Shown here piece after piece: positions 17,042-26,279 of a stretch of 64,000 nt of DNA; position 1 is the stretch's first letter, and each line of letters begins with the position of its first letter. The notes beneath the pieces were generated by a model that was not told the DNA's origin, searched no databases, and was given only the letters and a program-made list of their open reading frames with translations. The stretch spans positions 62,001 through 126,000 of the forward strand of contig JAKLPS010000008.1 of the NCBI GenBank assembly GCA_022013695.1. The letters run 5' to 3'. The stretch is from Weeksellaceae bacterium (GTDB lineage: Bacteria > Bacteroidota > Bacteroidia > Flavobacteriales > Weeksellaceae). Both the position numbers and the translations under genes were made by a program.

Positions 17042-18670
17042 TCAAACTTGGATCACACCGAGATTAAATTTTTCCGTTATCGGCGAATGATTGGCCGCCT
17101 CAATTCCCATACTGATCAATTTTCTGGTTTCCACAGGATTGATGATGGCATCCGTCCAAAGTCTTGCAGCAGCGTAGGTAGATTGTGTTTGGCGCGTGTA
17201 GTCTTTTAGAATTTTATCGAGAATTTCTTTCCGATCTTCTTCCGTAATCTCTTTCCCTTGCTTTTTAAGTGCAGATTCCTGAATCTGGAGAAGAACTTTT
17301 CCAGCTTGCGAACCGCCCATAACGGCAAGTTCTGCCCAAGGCCACGCGACAATTAATCGAGGATCGTAGGCCTTTCCGCACATCGCGTAATTCCCCGCAC
17401 CATAGGAATTTCCCATAATCACGGTGAATTTCGGAACTACAGAATTGGAAACGGCATTTACCATTTTTGCCCCGTCTTTGATGATGCCACCGTGCTCGGA
17501 TTTGGATCCGACCATAAAGCCCGTGACATCCTGTAGGAAAACCAGCGGGATTTTCCGCTGATTGCAATTGGCTATGAAACGGGTCGCTTTGTCCGCCGAA
17601 TCCGAATAAATGACCCCGCCGAACTGTAACTCGCCGGTGCCACTTTTTACCATTTTCCTTTGATTGGCAACGATTCCGACACTCCAGCCGTCCACCCGGG
17701 CATTGCAACAGAGAATACTTTTCCCGTAATCGGGCTTGTATTCCTCATATTCGGAATGGTCCACAAGACATTTGATAATTTCCAAGGTATCATATTGTTC
17801 GGAGCGGTTGACAGGCATTATTCCGAAAATATTCTCGGGATTTTCTTTCGGAGGCGCACTTTCTATGCGGTCGAATCCGGCTTTTTCAAAATCGCCGAGA
17901 GACTTCATTATCTTTTTGATTCTGTCCAAGGCATCTTGGTCATTTTTTGCTTTATAATCGGTAACGCCGGAGATTTCGCAATGCGTGGTTGCGCCGCCAA
18001 GTGTTTCATTATCAATATTTTCGCCAATGGCAGCTTTTACCAGATAACTTCCTGCGAGGAAGATGCTTCCCGTTTTGTCCACAATGATCGCTTCGTCACT
18101 CATTGCCGGGAGATAAGCACCGCCGGCAACACAGCTTCCCATAATGGCCGAAATCTGAACAATTCCCGAAGCACTCATTTTGGCATTATTACGAAAAATC
18201 CGTCCGAACATTTCTTTATCCGGAAAAATCTCGTCCTGCATGGGTAAGAAAACACCCGCCGAATCAACAAGATAGATGATTGGCAAACGGTTTTCCATCG
18301 CAATTTCTTGGGCGCGTAGATTCTTCTTCCCTGTGATTGGAAACCACGCTCCCGCTTTTACCGTTGCGTCGTTGGCTACCACAATGCACTGTCTGCCAGA
18401 AACATAACCAATCACCACCACCACGCCGCCGGCAGGGCATCCGCCGTGCTCTTCGTACATTTCATAACCCGCAAAAGCGCCAATTTCTATAGAAGCGGTA
18501 TTTTTATCAAAAAGATATTCCAATCTTTCTCGTGCCGTCATTTTCCCTTGATCGCGTTGTTTTTGTAGCGCCTTCTCGCCGCCGCCTAATTTGATTTTTG
18601 AGACGTTTTTTTTGATATCAGAATATTTTAGTTTGTTGATGTCTTCTCTTTTATTGAATTCTAAATCCAT
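17042..18670 (-). CDS. Acyl-CoA carboxylase carboxyltransferase (beta) subunit, methylcrotonyl-CoA carboxylase-like
   Basis: Carboxyltransferase subunit moving CO2 from carboxybiotin to an acyl-CoA, probably 3-methylcrotonyl-CoA in leucine breakdown. 542 aa. Two crotonase-like halves: N-terminal GQGKM-type lead (QRDQGKMTARERLEYLFD), the SAGVFLPMQDE and GGAYLPAMSDE acyl-CoA/biotin site, and the C-terminal VTGFMVGSKSEHGG and GNSYGAGNYAMCG oxyanion loops. The C-terminal DGWSVGI and TRKLISMGIEA resemble MccB more than AccD or PccB. No biotin carboxylase alpha subunit lies nearby, so the partner must be elsewhere. Confidence 0.88.
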   Translation of the reverse strand: MDLEFNKREDINKLKYSDIKKNVSKIKLGGGEKALQKQRDQGKMTARERLEYLFDKNTASIEIGAFAGYEMYEEHGGCPAGGVVVVIGYVSGRQCIVVANDATVKAGAWFPITGKKNLRAQEIAMENRLPIIYLVDSAGVFLPMQDEIFPDKEMFGRIFRNNAKMSASGIVQISAIMGSCVAGGAYLPAMSDEAIIVDKTGSIFLAGSYLVKAAIGENIDNETLGGATTHCEISGVTDYKAKNDQDALDRIKKIMKSLGDFEKAGFDRIESAPPKENPENIFGIMPVNRSEQYDTLEIIKCLVDHSEYEEYKPDYGKSILCCNARVDGWSVGIVANQRKMVKSGTGELQFGGVIYSDSADKATRFIANCNQRKIPLVFLQDVTGFMVGSKSEHGGIIKDGAKMVNAVSNSVVPKFTVIMGNSYGAGNYAMCGKAYDPRLIVAWPWAELAVMGGSQAGKVLLQIQESALKKQGKEITEEDRKEILDKILKDYTRQTQSTYAAARLWTDAIINPVETRKLISMGIEAANHSPITEKFNLGVIQV

Positions 18671-18830
18671 TCTTTTTTCTTTGCTCTAAAGATAAAACTA
18701 ATTTAAATAATCTAAAAGCCGAAAATGAAAAGACTTGATTTTGTTAAGCGCCCACAAAATATTATAGCTGTTTTTGCGTTTAAGACATATTACAATAAAA
18801 TTTAAGTTAGTTTTAATAATTTTGTTTGTT

Positions 18831-18868
18831 AAAAGATCCGTTCCGAAAATTTTCTGGACGGATTTTTT
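18831..18868 (+). terminator. Orphan intrinsic terminator between divergent genes
   Basis: AAAAGATCCGTTCC...GGACGGATTTTTT: a long stem (8 bp plus A/T extension) with the self-complementary GAAAATTTTC in its loop, followed by T6. It sits between two genes that both point away from it, so it does not end any annotated gene. A TAATTTTG element lies immediately upstream (18817-18824). Confidence 0.75.
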
Positions 18869-18924
18869 AATTCTACACAATTCCACATGCGAACTTTTAA
18901 ACCCTAAATATGCAATATTTATCA

Positions 18925-18932
18925 TAATTTTG
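18925..18932 (+). promoter_or_regulatory. -7 element of the DMT transporter gene
   Basis: TAATTTTG 14 nt before the ATG at 18947; very short leader. Confidence 0.5.
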
Positions 18933-18946
18933 CGAGCTGAAAATCA

Positions 18947-19840
18947 ATGTTCCAGATGAAGAATTCCTATGTGCTGAGGCTGCATTTTATCGTTTTTTTA
19001 TGGGGTTTTACAGCAATTTTGGGGAAACTTATTTCGGCCGATGCTCAGATTCTTGTTTTTTTCAGAATGCTTTTTGCCGCCCTTTTTCTCTATCTGTATC
19101 TGAGATTGATAAAAAAGGAAAGCATCAAAGTTTCCAAGGTGGTATTATTCCAACTCGTAGGCATTGGGAGCATTATGGCATTTCACTGGCTGCTCTTTTT
19201 CTATTCTATCAAGGTTTCAAACGTCTCGATAGCCTTGTCCTGCCTATCATTATCCACCTTGTTTGCTTCTTTTATAGAACCTTTGGTTTACCGCAGAAAG
19301 CCCGATGGATTTGAAGTGGCGATAGGACTAATAATCGTAGTCTGTATGTCGTTGATTTTCAATGCAGAACTCAAGTACAAAGAAGGGATTTTTTTCGGCA
19401 TTTTGTGCGCCCTTTTGGGGACAATTTTCTCTGTTTTGAATGGAAAAATGTTTGGTAAAACCAGCTCGGGAAATATTATTTTCTACGAGATGGGTGGCGG
19501 CTGGCTGATGATTAGTTTATTTTTGCTTTTTACGGGGCAAATTTCTTCTGTCGGCGAAATAAGTTACCCCGATATTGCGTTAGTAGTATTGCTGGCCTCT
19601 GTCTTTACCGCTTATCCGATGTTCGAAAGTGTGAAACTGATGAAGTTTATTTCCCCTTTTACATTGATTCTGACGGTAAATCTCGAGCCGGTTTACGGGA
19701 TTATCTTTGCTTTTTTTATCTTTGGAGCATCAGAGCAAATGAGTCCTGTTTTTTATGGCGCTTCCTTTGTGATGATCGCGGCGATTGTCGTAAATGGAAT
19801 GATCAAATCGCGAAAAAAGAGGAAATTATTACTGAAATAA
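18947..19840 (+). CDS. EamA/DMT-family transporter
   Basis: Inner-membrane transporter of the drug/metabolite superfamily with ten predicted helices in two EamA repeats. 297 aa. The first repeat begins RLHFIVFLWGFTAILGKLIS and the second repeat EGIFFGILCALLGTIFSVLNGKMF; the last helices contain LEPVYGIIFAFFIFG, a typical EamA end. MKNSYV at 18956 is an alternative start. The substrate is not predictable. The barrel gene follows 18 nt after the stop, so they may be co-transcribed. Confidence 0.9.
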   Translation: MFQMKNSYVLRLHFIVFLWGFTAILGKLISADAQILVFFRMLFAALFLYLYLRLIKKESIKVSKVVLFQLVGIGSIMAFHWLLFFYSIKVSNVSIALSCLSLSTLFASFIEPLVYRRKPDGFEVAIGLIIVVCMSLIFNAELKYKEGIFFGILCALLGTIFSVLNGKMFGKTSSGNIIFYEMGGGWLMISLFLLFTGQISSVGEISYPDIALVVLLASVFTAYPMFESVKLMKFISPFTLILTVNLEPVYGIIFAFFIFGASEQMSPVFYGASFVMIAAIVVNGMIKSRKKRKLLLK

Positions 19841-19858
19841 AACCTCTATACAACCACA

Positions 19859-20944
19859 TTGATGATAAGAATTTTATTTTTTTTACCCCTTATTCTAAGC
19901 CAATTTTCGGATGCGCAAATCATCAGAAAATATTCCAATGAGTTCCTGAATATCGGAGCCGGAGCGAGAGGTCTGGCGATGGGCGGCGCCGTGATTTCCA
20001 ACCAAGATGATGTTTATTCCCCGATGTGGAATCCCGCAGGATTGGTCAAGATCGACCGCGACTGGCAGGTGGCGGCGATGCACGCAGAATATTTTGAGTC
20101 CATTGCCAAATACGATTATATTTCATACGCCAAACCCTTGGACAATAACAATGGTGTTTTCGCCATTTCTTTTGTACGATTAGGCGTAGATAATATCCTC
20201 AATACTACGCAACTGATTGATTCCGAAGGCAATATCGATTATGATAAAATCAGCTCCTTCTCTACTGCCGATTATGCAGCATTATTCTCGTACGGTTTCC
20301 ATCCGAACGGAAATCAGAAATTAGACCTTGGTGCTACGGCGAAAGTCGTTTACAGAAATGTGGGAAAGTTTGCCAGCGGCTACGGATTTGGATTTGACCT
20401 TGGCGCAATTTATCACACAGATACCGATTGGAATCTCGGTTTTATGTTGCGAGATGCGACTACGACGGTCAACTTCTGGACTATTAACCAAAAGGAATTA
20501 TCCGCCGTTGTGAACGGCGAAGAATTCAATCCTGCGCCGACGGATAAAATGGAAATCACGATGCCAAAGCTGAACCTCGGCGTTAGCCGGACTTACGAAC
20601 TCAATAGAGATCTCAAACTCTTGCCAGAAGTTGGTCTGAATGTGGATTTTGCAAAAACTGCGGCTGTCGTTTCAACCGATTTCGCCAGTATTACGCCTTA
20701 TGCCGGCGGCGAACTGATCTTTCAAGATATGATTTTTATTAGATTGGGAGTCAACCGGTTTCAAACCGTTTCCGATATCGAGGATTTGAAGCGAAAAGTG
20801 TCGTTCCAGCCGAGCGGCGGGATTGGAATTAAATATAAAGGTTTAACTTTGGATTATGCGATCACCAACTCCGGGATCGGCGGCTCCAATTTTTATTCCA
20901 ATTTCTTCTCTTTGAAGTTGGACATGCAAGGTTTTAGAAATTAA
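19859..20944 (+). CDS. PorV/PorQ-family outer-membrane barrel (PorV2-like)
   Basis: 361-aa FadL-like beta-barrel. Signal peptide (cleavage near FSDAQ), then NEFLNIGAGARGLAMGGAVIS and MWNPAGLVKI, the N-terminal signature of PorV/PorQ proteins, followed by alternating beta strands and an aromatic-rich C-terminal strand. PorV is the type IX secretion shuttle that delivers cargo to the attachment complex; this paralogue is of the kind often labelled PorV2. It is followed after 16 nt by a secreted protein that may be its partner. PorX at 48844-50388 is another T9SS component in this window. Confidence 0.85.
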   Translation: MMIRILFFLPLILSQFSDAQIIRKYSNEFLNIGAGARGLAMGGAVISNQDDVYSPMWNPAGLVKIDRDWQVAAMHAEYFESIAKYDYISYAKPLDNNNGVFAISFVRLGVDNILNTTQLIDSEGNIDYDKISSFSTADYAALFSYGFHPNGNQKLDLGATAKVVYRNVGKFASGYGFGFDLGAIYHTDTDWNLGFMLRDATTTVNFWTINQKELSAVVNGEEFNPAPTDKMEITMPKLNLGVSRTYELNRDLKLLPEVGLNVDFAKTAAVVSTDFASITPYAGGELIFQDMIFIRLGVNRFQTVSDIEDLKRKVSFQPSGGIGIKYKGLTLDYAITNSGIGGSNFYSNFFSLKLDMQGFRN

Positions 20945-20960
20945 AAAATCAAGTTTTTTT

Positions 20961-21722
20961 ATGAAAACAATTGTCACATTTTTAGCATTTATTTTGACAA
21001 TAGTCGTCAAAAGTCAAATCGTCTCCGATTACAAATATATCTTGATCCCAACGGAATTTAATGACTTTAAAGATAATAAGTCGTATGGATTGGCCTCAGT
21101 TATTCAGAGTTCACTGGCTGGTAAAAAATACGCCATCCTTTCTGAAACTAAAAGCAGTTGGCCGTCGGATGCCCGTACAAATCCTTGCAAAGTGCTCACA
21201 GCAGACGTTTTGAACGATAAGAATATGTTCCGAAACAAACTCATCCTTCAGTTCAAAGATTGTAATAATAAGCTCGTTGCCGCAGAAAAAGGCACGAGTA
21301 TGATCAAAGAATTTGAGCCAGGATTTCGAGATGCAGTGAAACAAGCATTGGCGAAAATACCCGTTTCCACTCCAAGCGCCGACATCGGAAATATGCAGGA
21401 AATTCCCCGACAGGAAACGATGGCAACTGGGGAAGAATCTAAAACGAAAGCAGCTGCTGCGAACTCTAAAGCGGCTAAGACCTTCAGAAATGGGATAGGA
21501 ACTTTCCAAAAAATCCAAATCGATGACAAGCAGTTCATTTTGGTAGATGGCGTGAGTTCGGTTCCGTTTGCAACCTTCAAAATGACCACGAAACCCGATG
21601 TTTTTCGCGTAAAACTCAGTTCTGAAGAATGGACCATCGGCTATTTTGAAGATGAAAATATCGTGATAGAAACTCCCAAATCTGACGGTGAATATTCTAA
21701 AGAGATCTTCGTGTCGAATTAA
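20961..21722 (+). CDS. Secreted hypothetical protein next to PorV2-like barrel
   Basis: 253 aa with a signal peptide (residues 1-18, VKSQ). The N-terminal half YKYILIPTEFNDFKDNKSYGLASVI looks like a small alpha/beta domain. Residues about 145-175 are an Ala/Lys-rich linker, and the C-terminal 75 residues (GTFQKIQIDDKQFILVDG...) are beta-rich. Same operon as the barrel (16-nt gap) and followed by a terminator. No known domain recognised. A periplasmic accessory role is inferred only from position. Confidence 0.82.
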   Translation: MKTIVTFLAFILTIVVKSQIVSDYKYILIPTEFNDFKDNKSYGLASVIQSSLAGKKYAILSETKSSWPSDARTNPCKVLTADVLNDKNMFRNKLILQFKDCNNKLVAAEKGTSMIKEFEPGFRDAVKQALAKIPVSTPSADIGNMQEIPRQETMATGEESKTKAAAANSKAAKTFRNGIGTFQKIQIDDKQFILVDGVSSVPFATFKMTTKPDVFRVKLSSEEWTIGYFEDENIVIETPKSDGEYSKEIFVSN

Positions 21723-21750
21723 TCAGATGCTCTTTTTTCGAGGTAAAATA

Positions 21751-21778
21751 AAAAGGTCGAGACTAGCCGACCTTTTTT
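21751..21778. terminator. Bidirectional terminator
   Basis: AAAAGGTCG...CGACCTTTTTT hairpin between the convergent barrel operon and the peroxiredoxin gene. Confidence 0.9.
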
Positions 21779-21788
21779 CTTGAGCAAA

Positions 21789-22424
21789 TTATTTGTTGGG
21801 CTGTGGCGTATATCGCAGATACGGTTTCACCACTTTTACTCCTTTTGTAAATTTTTTTTCGGCGTCTTCTTGTGAGAGCGTTGGCGGAACGATCACGTCT
21901 TCGCCGTCTTTCCAATCTACTGGCGTCGCAATGCCATAGCCGTCCACCAATTGTAAAGAGTCCAATACCCGCAAGATTTCGGTGAAATTTCTTCCTGTGG
22001 AAGCGGGATACGTGATGATCAACCTTACTTTTTTATCGGGATCGATGATTAATAATGACCTTACTGTCGCAGATACGCTGGCATTGGGATGGATGAAGTC
22101 ATACAGTTCAGAGACTTTTTTGTCCTGATCGGCGATAATTGGGAATTCTACGGTCGTATTTTGTGTTTCGTTGATGTCGGAGATCCAACCTTTGTGATTA
22201 TCAAGTCCGTCCACACTCAGAGCCAAAACTTTGGTGTTTCTCTTATCGAATTCTGGTTTCAGCTGCGATGTTTTTCCAAGTTCTGTGGTGCAAACGGGCG
22301 TGTAATCGGCTGGGTGTGAGAATAGAATGCCCCAGGAATCGCCCAAATAGTCATAAAAATTAAGTTTTCCGAGACTGCTTTCAGCATCAAAATTAGGTGC
22401 TGTATCGCCAAGTTTAATAGACAT
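21789..22424 (-). CDS. 1-Cys peroxiredoxin (Prx6 type)
   Basis: Thiol peroxidase reducing H2O2 and alkyl hydroperoxides. 211 aa. The peroxidatic Cys45 lies in HPADYTPVCTTELG, the Prx6 form of the active site. The long C-terminal arm (VDWKDGEDVIVPPTLSQEDAEKKF) is also a Prx6 feature. I see no resolving Cys; only one cysteine is present. A TAAATTTG -7 element lies at 22461-22454. Bacillithiol (see bshA) is one possible reductant; that is inference. Confidence 0.95.
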   Translation of the reverse strand: MSIKLGDTAPNFDAESSLGKLNFYDYLGDSWGILFSHPADYTPVCTTELGKTSQLKPEFDKRNTKVLALSVDGLDNHKGWISDINETQNTTVEFPIIADQDKKVSELYDFIHPNASVSATVRSLLIIDPDKKVRLIITYPASTGRNFTEILRVLDSLQLVDGYGIATPVDWKDGEDVIVPPTLSQEDAEKKFTKGVKVVKPYLRYTPQPNK

Positions 22425-22453
22425 AATAATATATTTTTTTGATTAATGGATTA

Positions 22454-22461
22454 CAAATTTA
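22454..22461 (-). promoter_or_regulatory. -7 element of the peroxiredoxin gene
   Basis: TAAATTTG on the minus strand, 29 nt before the ATG. Confidence 0.55.
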
Positions 22462-22512
22462 ATAATAAAAATCTCAATTCATACTGATTCAGTATTATTT
22501 ATTTTTAAATCA

Positions 22513-22540
22513 AAAAAAACCGCTGAATCAGGCGGTTTTT
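22513..22540 (-). terminator. Terminator of the 22562-23077 lipoprotein gene
   Basis: CCGC...GCGG hairpin flanked by A8 and T5; on the minus strand it ends in an eight-base T-run. Confidence 0.8.
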
Positions 22541-22561
22541 AAGTTTTATGAATGATCAGAC

Positions 22562-23077
22562 TTAGAGCGTTTTTACTTTGCTGTCGTCAATTTGATATTG
22601 AGAAATGATTTGCTCATAAGACATTTTGGACAAGTCCGTAATATTGGTCGTTTTTCCGCCAAATACTGCAGGCACTAAAACTACTCTGAATTTTTGATTG
22701 TTTAGATATTGCGGCGTTGTAGTCAGGTCATAAGTTCCGCCAGCGTAAATTAGAAAATCGTACTTGGTAAAATCAAAATCATAATCCAACTCGCCCTGAG
22801 GAAGGTACAAAGTTCTTGGAATCTGTTGCCAAACCGGAGTACCACTCTCGGTTCCGCTTTGTCTGAAAATCGTTACGTAATCTTGATCCAATAAAGGCTG
22901 GTTAAATTTTTGATAGTAATTCCAACCATCGGTTGTATTATAAGAAAAGTTAACATTGAGGTCGTACACTGCTGGATAGTCAACTTCTACAGGCACATAA
23001 TTGTCATCATCATTATTACAGCTCAGGATCAATACGCTGGCCATCATCAATAGCAGAAGTGGAAAGAACTTTTTCAT
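22562..23077 (-). CDS. Hypothetical lipoprotein
   Basis: 171 aa. Signal peptide with lipobox LILSC (Cys20) followed by NNDDDNY, an acidic start that in Bacteroidota can direct lipoproteins to the cell surface. The rest is beta-rich with many aromatics (WNYYQKFNQPLL, DFDFTKYDFLIYAGG). Its own terminator follows. A TATTTTTG element lies at 23131-23124. No domain recognised. Confidence 0.82.
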   Translation of the reverse strand: MKKFFPLLLLMMASVLILSCNNDDDNYVPVEVDYPAVYDLNVNFSYNTTDGWNYYQKFNQPLLDQDYVTIFRQSGTESGTPVWQQIPRTLYLPQGELDYDFDFTKYDFLIYAGGTYDLTTTPQYLNNQKFRVVLVPAVFGGKTTNITDLSKMSYEQIISQYQIDDSKVKTL

Positions 23078-23192
23078 AGGTTTAATTTATTTAAGTTAGA
23101 ATTTAATTACAAATAACAGACCACAAAAATAGTCATTTTCAAAGGATTCAATATCTTTATGGTCAGTTTTCAAAAATTTAGATATCAAAAAA

Positions 23193-24944
23193 ATGAAAAG
23201 GTTAAGCCTGCTTTTTATCATTCTCTTTTCGCAAAATTTCTTTTGCCAATATCAGCCAAAAAATCTATCTAAATCGGATCTCAAGAAAGCTAACGATTGG
23301 GTAGATCAAACCTACAAATCCCTTTCACAAGATGAAAAATTGGGTCAGCTCTTCATTGTGGCGCTCTACACCAACAAAGATGAAGCGCACATTAACCAAA
23401 TCCGAAATATCGTTTTGAATGATAAAATTGGTGGTTTGATTTTGATGCAAGATGATGCCGAGCGGGAAATCAACTTGGTAAACGAGTTCCAGTCTAAATC
23501 AAAAGTGCCCCTGATGATCGGGATGGATGCAGAATGGGGCGTGTTCCAAAGGATTGCAAAAGCGCACAAATATCCTTGGGCCATTACTTTGGGGGCAATT
23601 CAGGATAAAAATCTGATCTACGAGATGTCTTCCAAAATTGCCAAAGATTGCCAAAGAACGGGCATCAATTGGGATTTTGCGCCCGTGGTAGACGTCAATA
23701 CAAATCCGAATAATCCGATTATCGGGAATAGAAGTTTCGGGTCGGATGTCGATAATGTTGTGAATTCCGCTTTAGCTTATTCCAATGGTTTACAAGATCA
23801 TAAAATTCTGGCCGCAATCAAGCATTTTCCTGGTCACGGCGACACGGACAAAGATTCTCATTTGGATTTGCCCGTTGTTTCTCACAATATTGAACGGCTG
23901 GAAAAAATTGAACTGGCACCCTTCAAAGCGTTGATGAACAAAGGAATTGGCGGCGTAATGGTCGCGCATCTTTATGTTCCAAGTCTTGAAAATGAAAAAG
24001 GAATTCCGGCTTCGGTTTCCAAGAAAATTGTGACCGGACTTTTGAAAGAAAAATATGGTTTCAAGGGTTTGATTATTACCGATGCACTTAATATGGGCGC
24101 TGTTGCCAATAAATTTCAGGCGGGTGAATTGGATGCGATGGCTTTCAAAGCCGGGAATGACATTATGTTGTTTTCACAAGATGTTGCAACGGGCAAAAAG
24201 CTGATTCAGAAAGCGATCGACGATGGCGAAATTCCGGAAAGCAGGCTTGAAGAAAGTGTAAAGAAGATTCTTTTGACCAAATATTTTCTTGGTCTCGATC
24301 AATATTCCAACATCAATCCAGAAAACATTAATGAAGATTTGAACAACGCTTCACATTCCGAAATCGTTCAAAAAATGTACGCCAATGCTTTGACTTTAAT
24401 TAAAGATGATAAAAAATTGTTGCCGCTGGATTGCAGAGAAACTTATTATTACGTTCCATTGGAAGAAGCGAGTTACGTAACTTTTCTCTACCAATTGAAT
24501 GCAGGAACAACTGTTATTTTGAAAAAATCAACTGAAATTAACACGATTCCGGCCAATTCAAAAGTGATTGTTGGATTTCACAAAGATAATTCCACCGCTT
24601 ACAAACCTTATAAAATTTCAGATTCAAGTAGAAAAATATTAGCAGATTTAAGCAAAAATCAAACTGTGATTCTGGACGTTTTCGGAAGTCCTTATGCTTT
24701 GAGAGATCTTGATATTTCTAAAGTTTCCACAGTCTTAGTTTCTTACGAAAATAATGACGATGCGATGAAGGCTACAGCCACCGCACTTTTAGGTCAAACG
24801 AAAATCTGGGGAAGACTTCCGGTTTTGGTCAATGACAATCTGAAATTCGGAATAGGAATGGATCTTGATGCAAAAAATTCATCCCATCAAGCTGATAGAA
24901 AAAATAGTTCAGAAACCAAAAATTCAAAGGTCGTAATTGAGTAA
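23193..24944 (+). CDS. Glycoside hydrolase family 3, beta-N-acetylglucosaminidase-like
   Basis: Exported NagZ-like enzyme acting on GlcNAc-containing material such as muropeptides. 583 aa with a signal peptide (cleavage around FFCQ). The TIM barrel carries KHFPGHGDTDKDSH (210-223), including the Asp-His pair on the NagZ-type flexible loop, and the nucleophile Asp297 in IITDALNMGAV. A second alpha/beta domain of about 200 residues follows. Many Bacteroidota homologues carry an added beta-lactamase-like domain; this one ends without it. bshA lies 177 nt downstream. Confidence 0.93.
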   Translation: MKRLSLLFIILFSQNFFCQYQPKNLSKSDLKKANDWVDQTYKSLSQDEKLGQLFIVALYTNKDEAHINQIRNIVLNDKIGGLILMQDDAEREINLVNEFQSKSKVPLMIGMDAEWGVFQRIAKAHKYPWAITLGAIQDKNLIYEMSSKIAKDCQRTGINWDFAPVVDVNTNPNNPIIGNRSFGSDVDNVVNSALAYSNGLQDHKILAAIKHFPGHGDTDKDSHLDLPVVSHNIERLEKIELAPFKALMNKGIGGVMVAHLYVPSLENEKGIPASVSKKIVTGLLKEKYGFKGLIITDALNMGAVANKFQAGELDAMAFKAGNDIMLFSQDVATGKKLIQKAIDDGEIPESRLEESVKKILLTKYFLGLDQYSNINPENINEDLNNASHSEIVQKMYANALTLIKDDKKLLPLDCRETYYYVPLEEASYVTFLYQLNAGTTVILKKSTEINTIPANSKVIVGFHKDNSTAYKPYKISDSSRKILADLSKNQTVILDVFGSPYALRDLDISKVSTVLVSYENNDDAMKATATALLGQTKIWGRLPVLVNDNLKFGIGMDLDAKNSSHQADRKNSSETKNSKVVIE

Positions 24945-24949
24945 ATTTG

Positions 24950-25102
24950 AACCACAAAAGTCACAAAGTTTTAAGGATTTCAAAAATGATTTAGTTAGAT
25001 GATAACACAATCTTATTTGACCGATTTAACCTATAAAATAAATGGTGCTTCTTTAAGACGACATCAATATTCTTAAATAAATCTTTTGTCACTTTTGTGG
25101 TT
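24950..25102. repeat. Imperfect 21-bp inverted repeat flanking the GH3-bshA gap
   Basis: AACCACAAAAGTCACAAAG (from 24950) and its inverse CTTTTGTCACTTTTGTGGTT (ending 25102) frame about 110 bp of non-coding DNA. The arms are too far apart for a simple terminator. The layout resembles a short mobile or REP-like element; no direct repeats flanking it were evident. Confidence 0.5.
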
Positions 25103-25121
25103 AAAAAATAAATATAAAAAA

Positions 25122-26279
25122 ATGAAAATAGGAATACTTTGTTACCCAACTTACGGTGGAAGCGGAATTGTAGCAACGGAATTAGGAATGAGTCTGGCCG
25201 ATAAAGGCTATGAAGTTCATTTCATAAGTTCCGCATTGCCAGCACGTTTGGACGTTACCAACCCGAACATTTTCTTCCACAAAGTAAATGTTCAGACATA
25301 TCCGCTGTTCCAATATCAGCCTTACGATATCGCGTTGTCATCGATGATTTATCGCGTTGTCAATCTGTACAAATTGGATATTTTGCACGCGCATTATGCG
25401 ATTCCTTATGCTTATGCAGCGTTTACGGCGAAGCAAATGTTGAAAGCGGAACACAAAGATGTGCCTTTGGTGACGACGCTTCACGGCACGGATATTACTT
25501 TGGTGGGACAACATCCCAGCTACAAACATGCAGTGGAATTCTCTATAAATCAGAGTGATACGATAACTTCCGTGTCGGAAAGTCTCAAAAAAGATACGCT
25601 TCAATTTTTCAATATTCAGAAGGAAATTCAGGTCATTACCAATTTTATTGATAATTCGGTTTTTGACGATTGTAAAACCTGTCAGCGTGAGCAGTTTGCA
25701 ACGGATGACGAAAAAATCCTGATTCACGTTTCCAATCTCCGTCCAGTAAAAAGAATTCAGGATGTTTTGGAGATTTTCAAGAATGTTAATAAAAAAGTTA
25801 AATCGAAACTCATTATCATTGGCGAAGGTCCCGAAATGGAAAAAATAAACCAGTTTTTGGAAGAAAATCCCGAACTGATTGGAAAAATCAAATTACTCGG
25901 AAAAGTCAATGATTTGTACAGGATTTTACAACTTTCCGACGTCTTTCTTTTGCCTTCAGAACAGGAAAGTTTCGGACTGGCAGCTTTGGAAGCTATGGCT
26001 GCAAAAACACCCGTGATCAGCAGTAACGCTGGTGGAATCCCCGAAGTTAATATTCAGGGTGAAACTGGTTTCTTAGCCGAAATCGGAAATGTGGAAGCGA
26101 TGTCCAATTACTGTATCAAACTTTTGAGTAATGAAGACCTTCTGTCCGAAATGAAAAAGAATGCGAAAGCGCAGGCGATGAAATTTGACCTCAAAAATAT
26201 CCTTCCAATCTACATCGAAATGTATGAAACAACGATTGCGAAGTTTGAAGAAGCGAAGTTGATTGACGCAGGGAATTAA
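25122..26279 (+). CDS. bshA: N-acetyl-alpha-D-glucosaminyl L-malate synthase BshA
   Basis: First enzyme of bacillithiol synthesis: UDP-GlcNAc plus L-malate gives GlcNAc-malate. 385 aa, GT4 retaining glycosyltransferase. Start ATG 25122 (MKIGILCYPTYGGSGIVATELG); an upstream frame adds residues encoded in the inverted repeat and is rejected. Donor site features: GEGPEMEKINQF, then LLPSEQESFGLAALEAMA (the EX7E motif) and SSNAGGIPEVN. LHGTDITLVGQH is characteristic of BshA rather than other GT4 enzymes. bshB and bshC are not in the window. Confidence 0.95.
   Translation: MKIGILCYPTYGGSGIVATELGMSLADKGYEVHFISSALPARLDVTNPNIFFHKVNVQTYPLFQYQPYDIALSSMIYRVVNLYKLDILHAHYAIPYAYAAFTAKQMLKAEHKDVPLVTTLHGTDITLVGQHPSYKHAVEFSINQSDTITSVSESLKKDTLQFFNIQKEIQVITNFIDNSVFDDCKTCQREQFATDDEKILIHVSNLRPVKRIQDVLEIFKNVNKKVKSKLIIIGEGPEMEKINQFLEENPELIGKIKLLGKVNDLYRILQLSDVFLLPSEQESFGLAALEAMAAKTPVISSNAGGIPEVNIQGETGFLAEIGNVEAMSNYCIKLLSNEDLLSEMKKNAKAQAMKFDLKNILPIYIEMYETTIAKFEEAKLIDAGN

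Noticed and set aside
24950-25102. Insertion sequence between GH3 and bshA
   Set aside because: The gap is too short for a transposase, and no flanking target duplication was evident.
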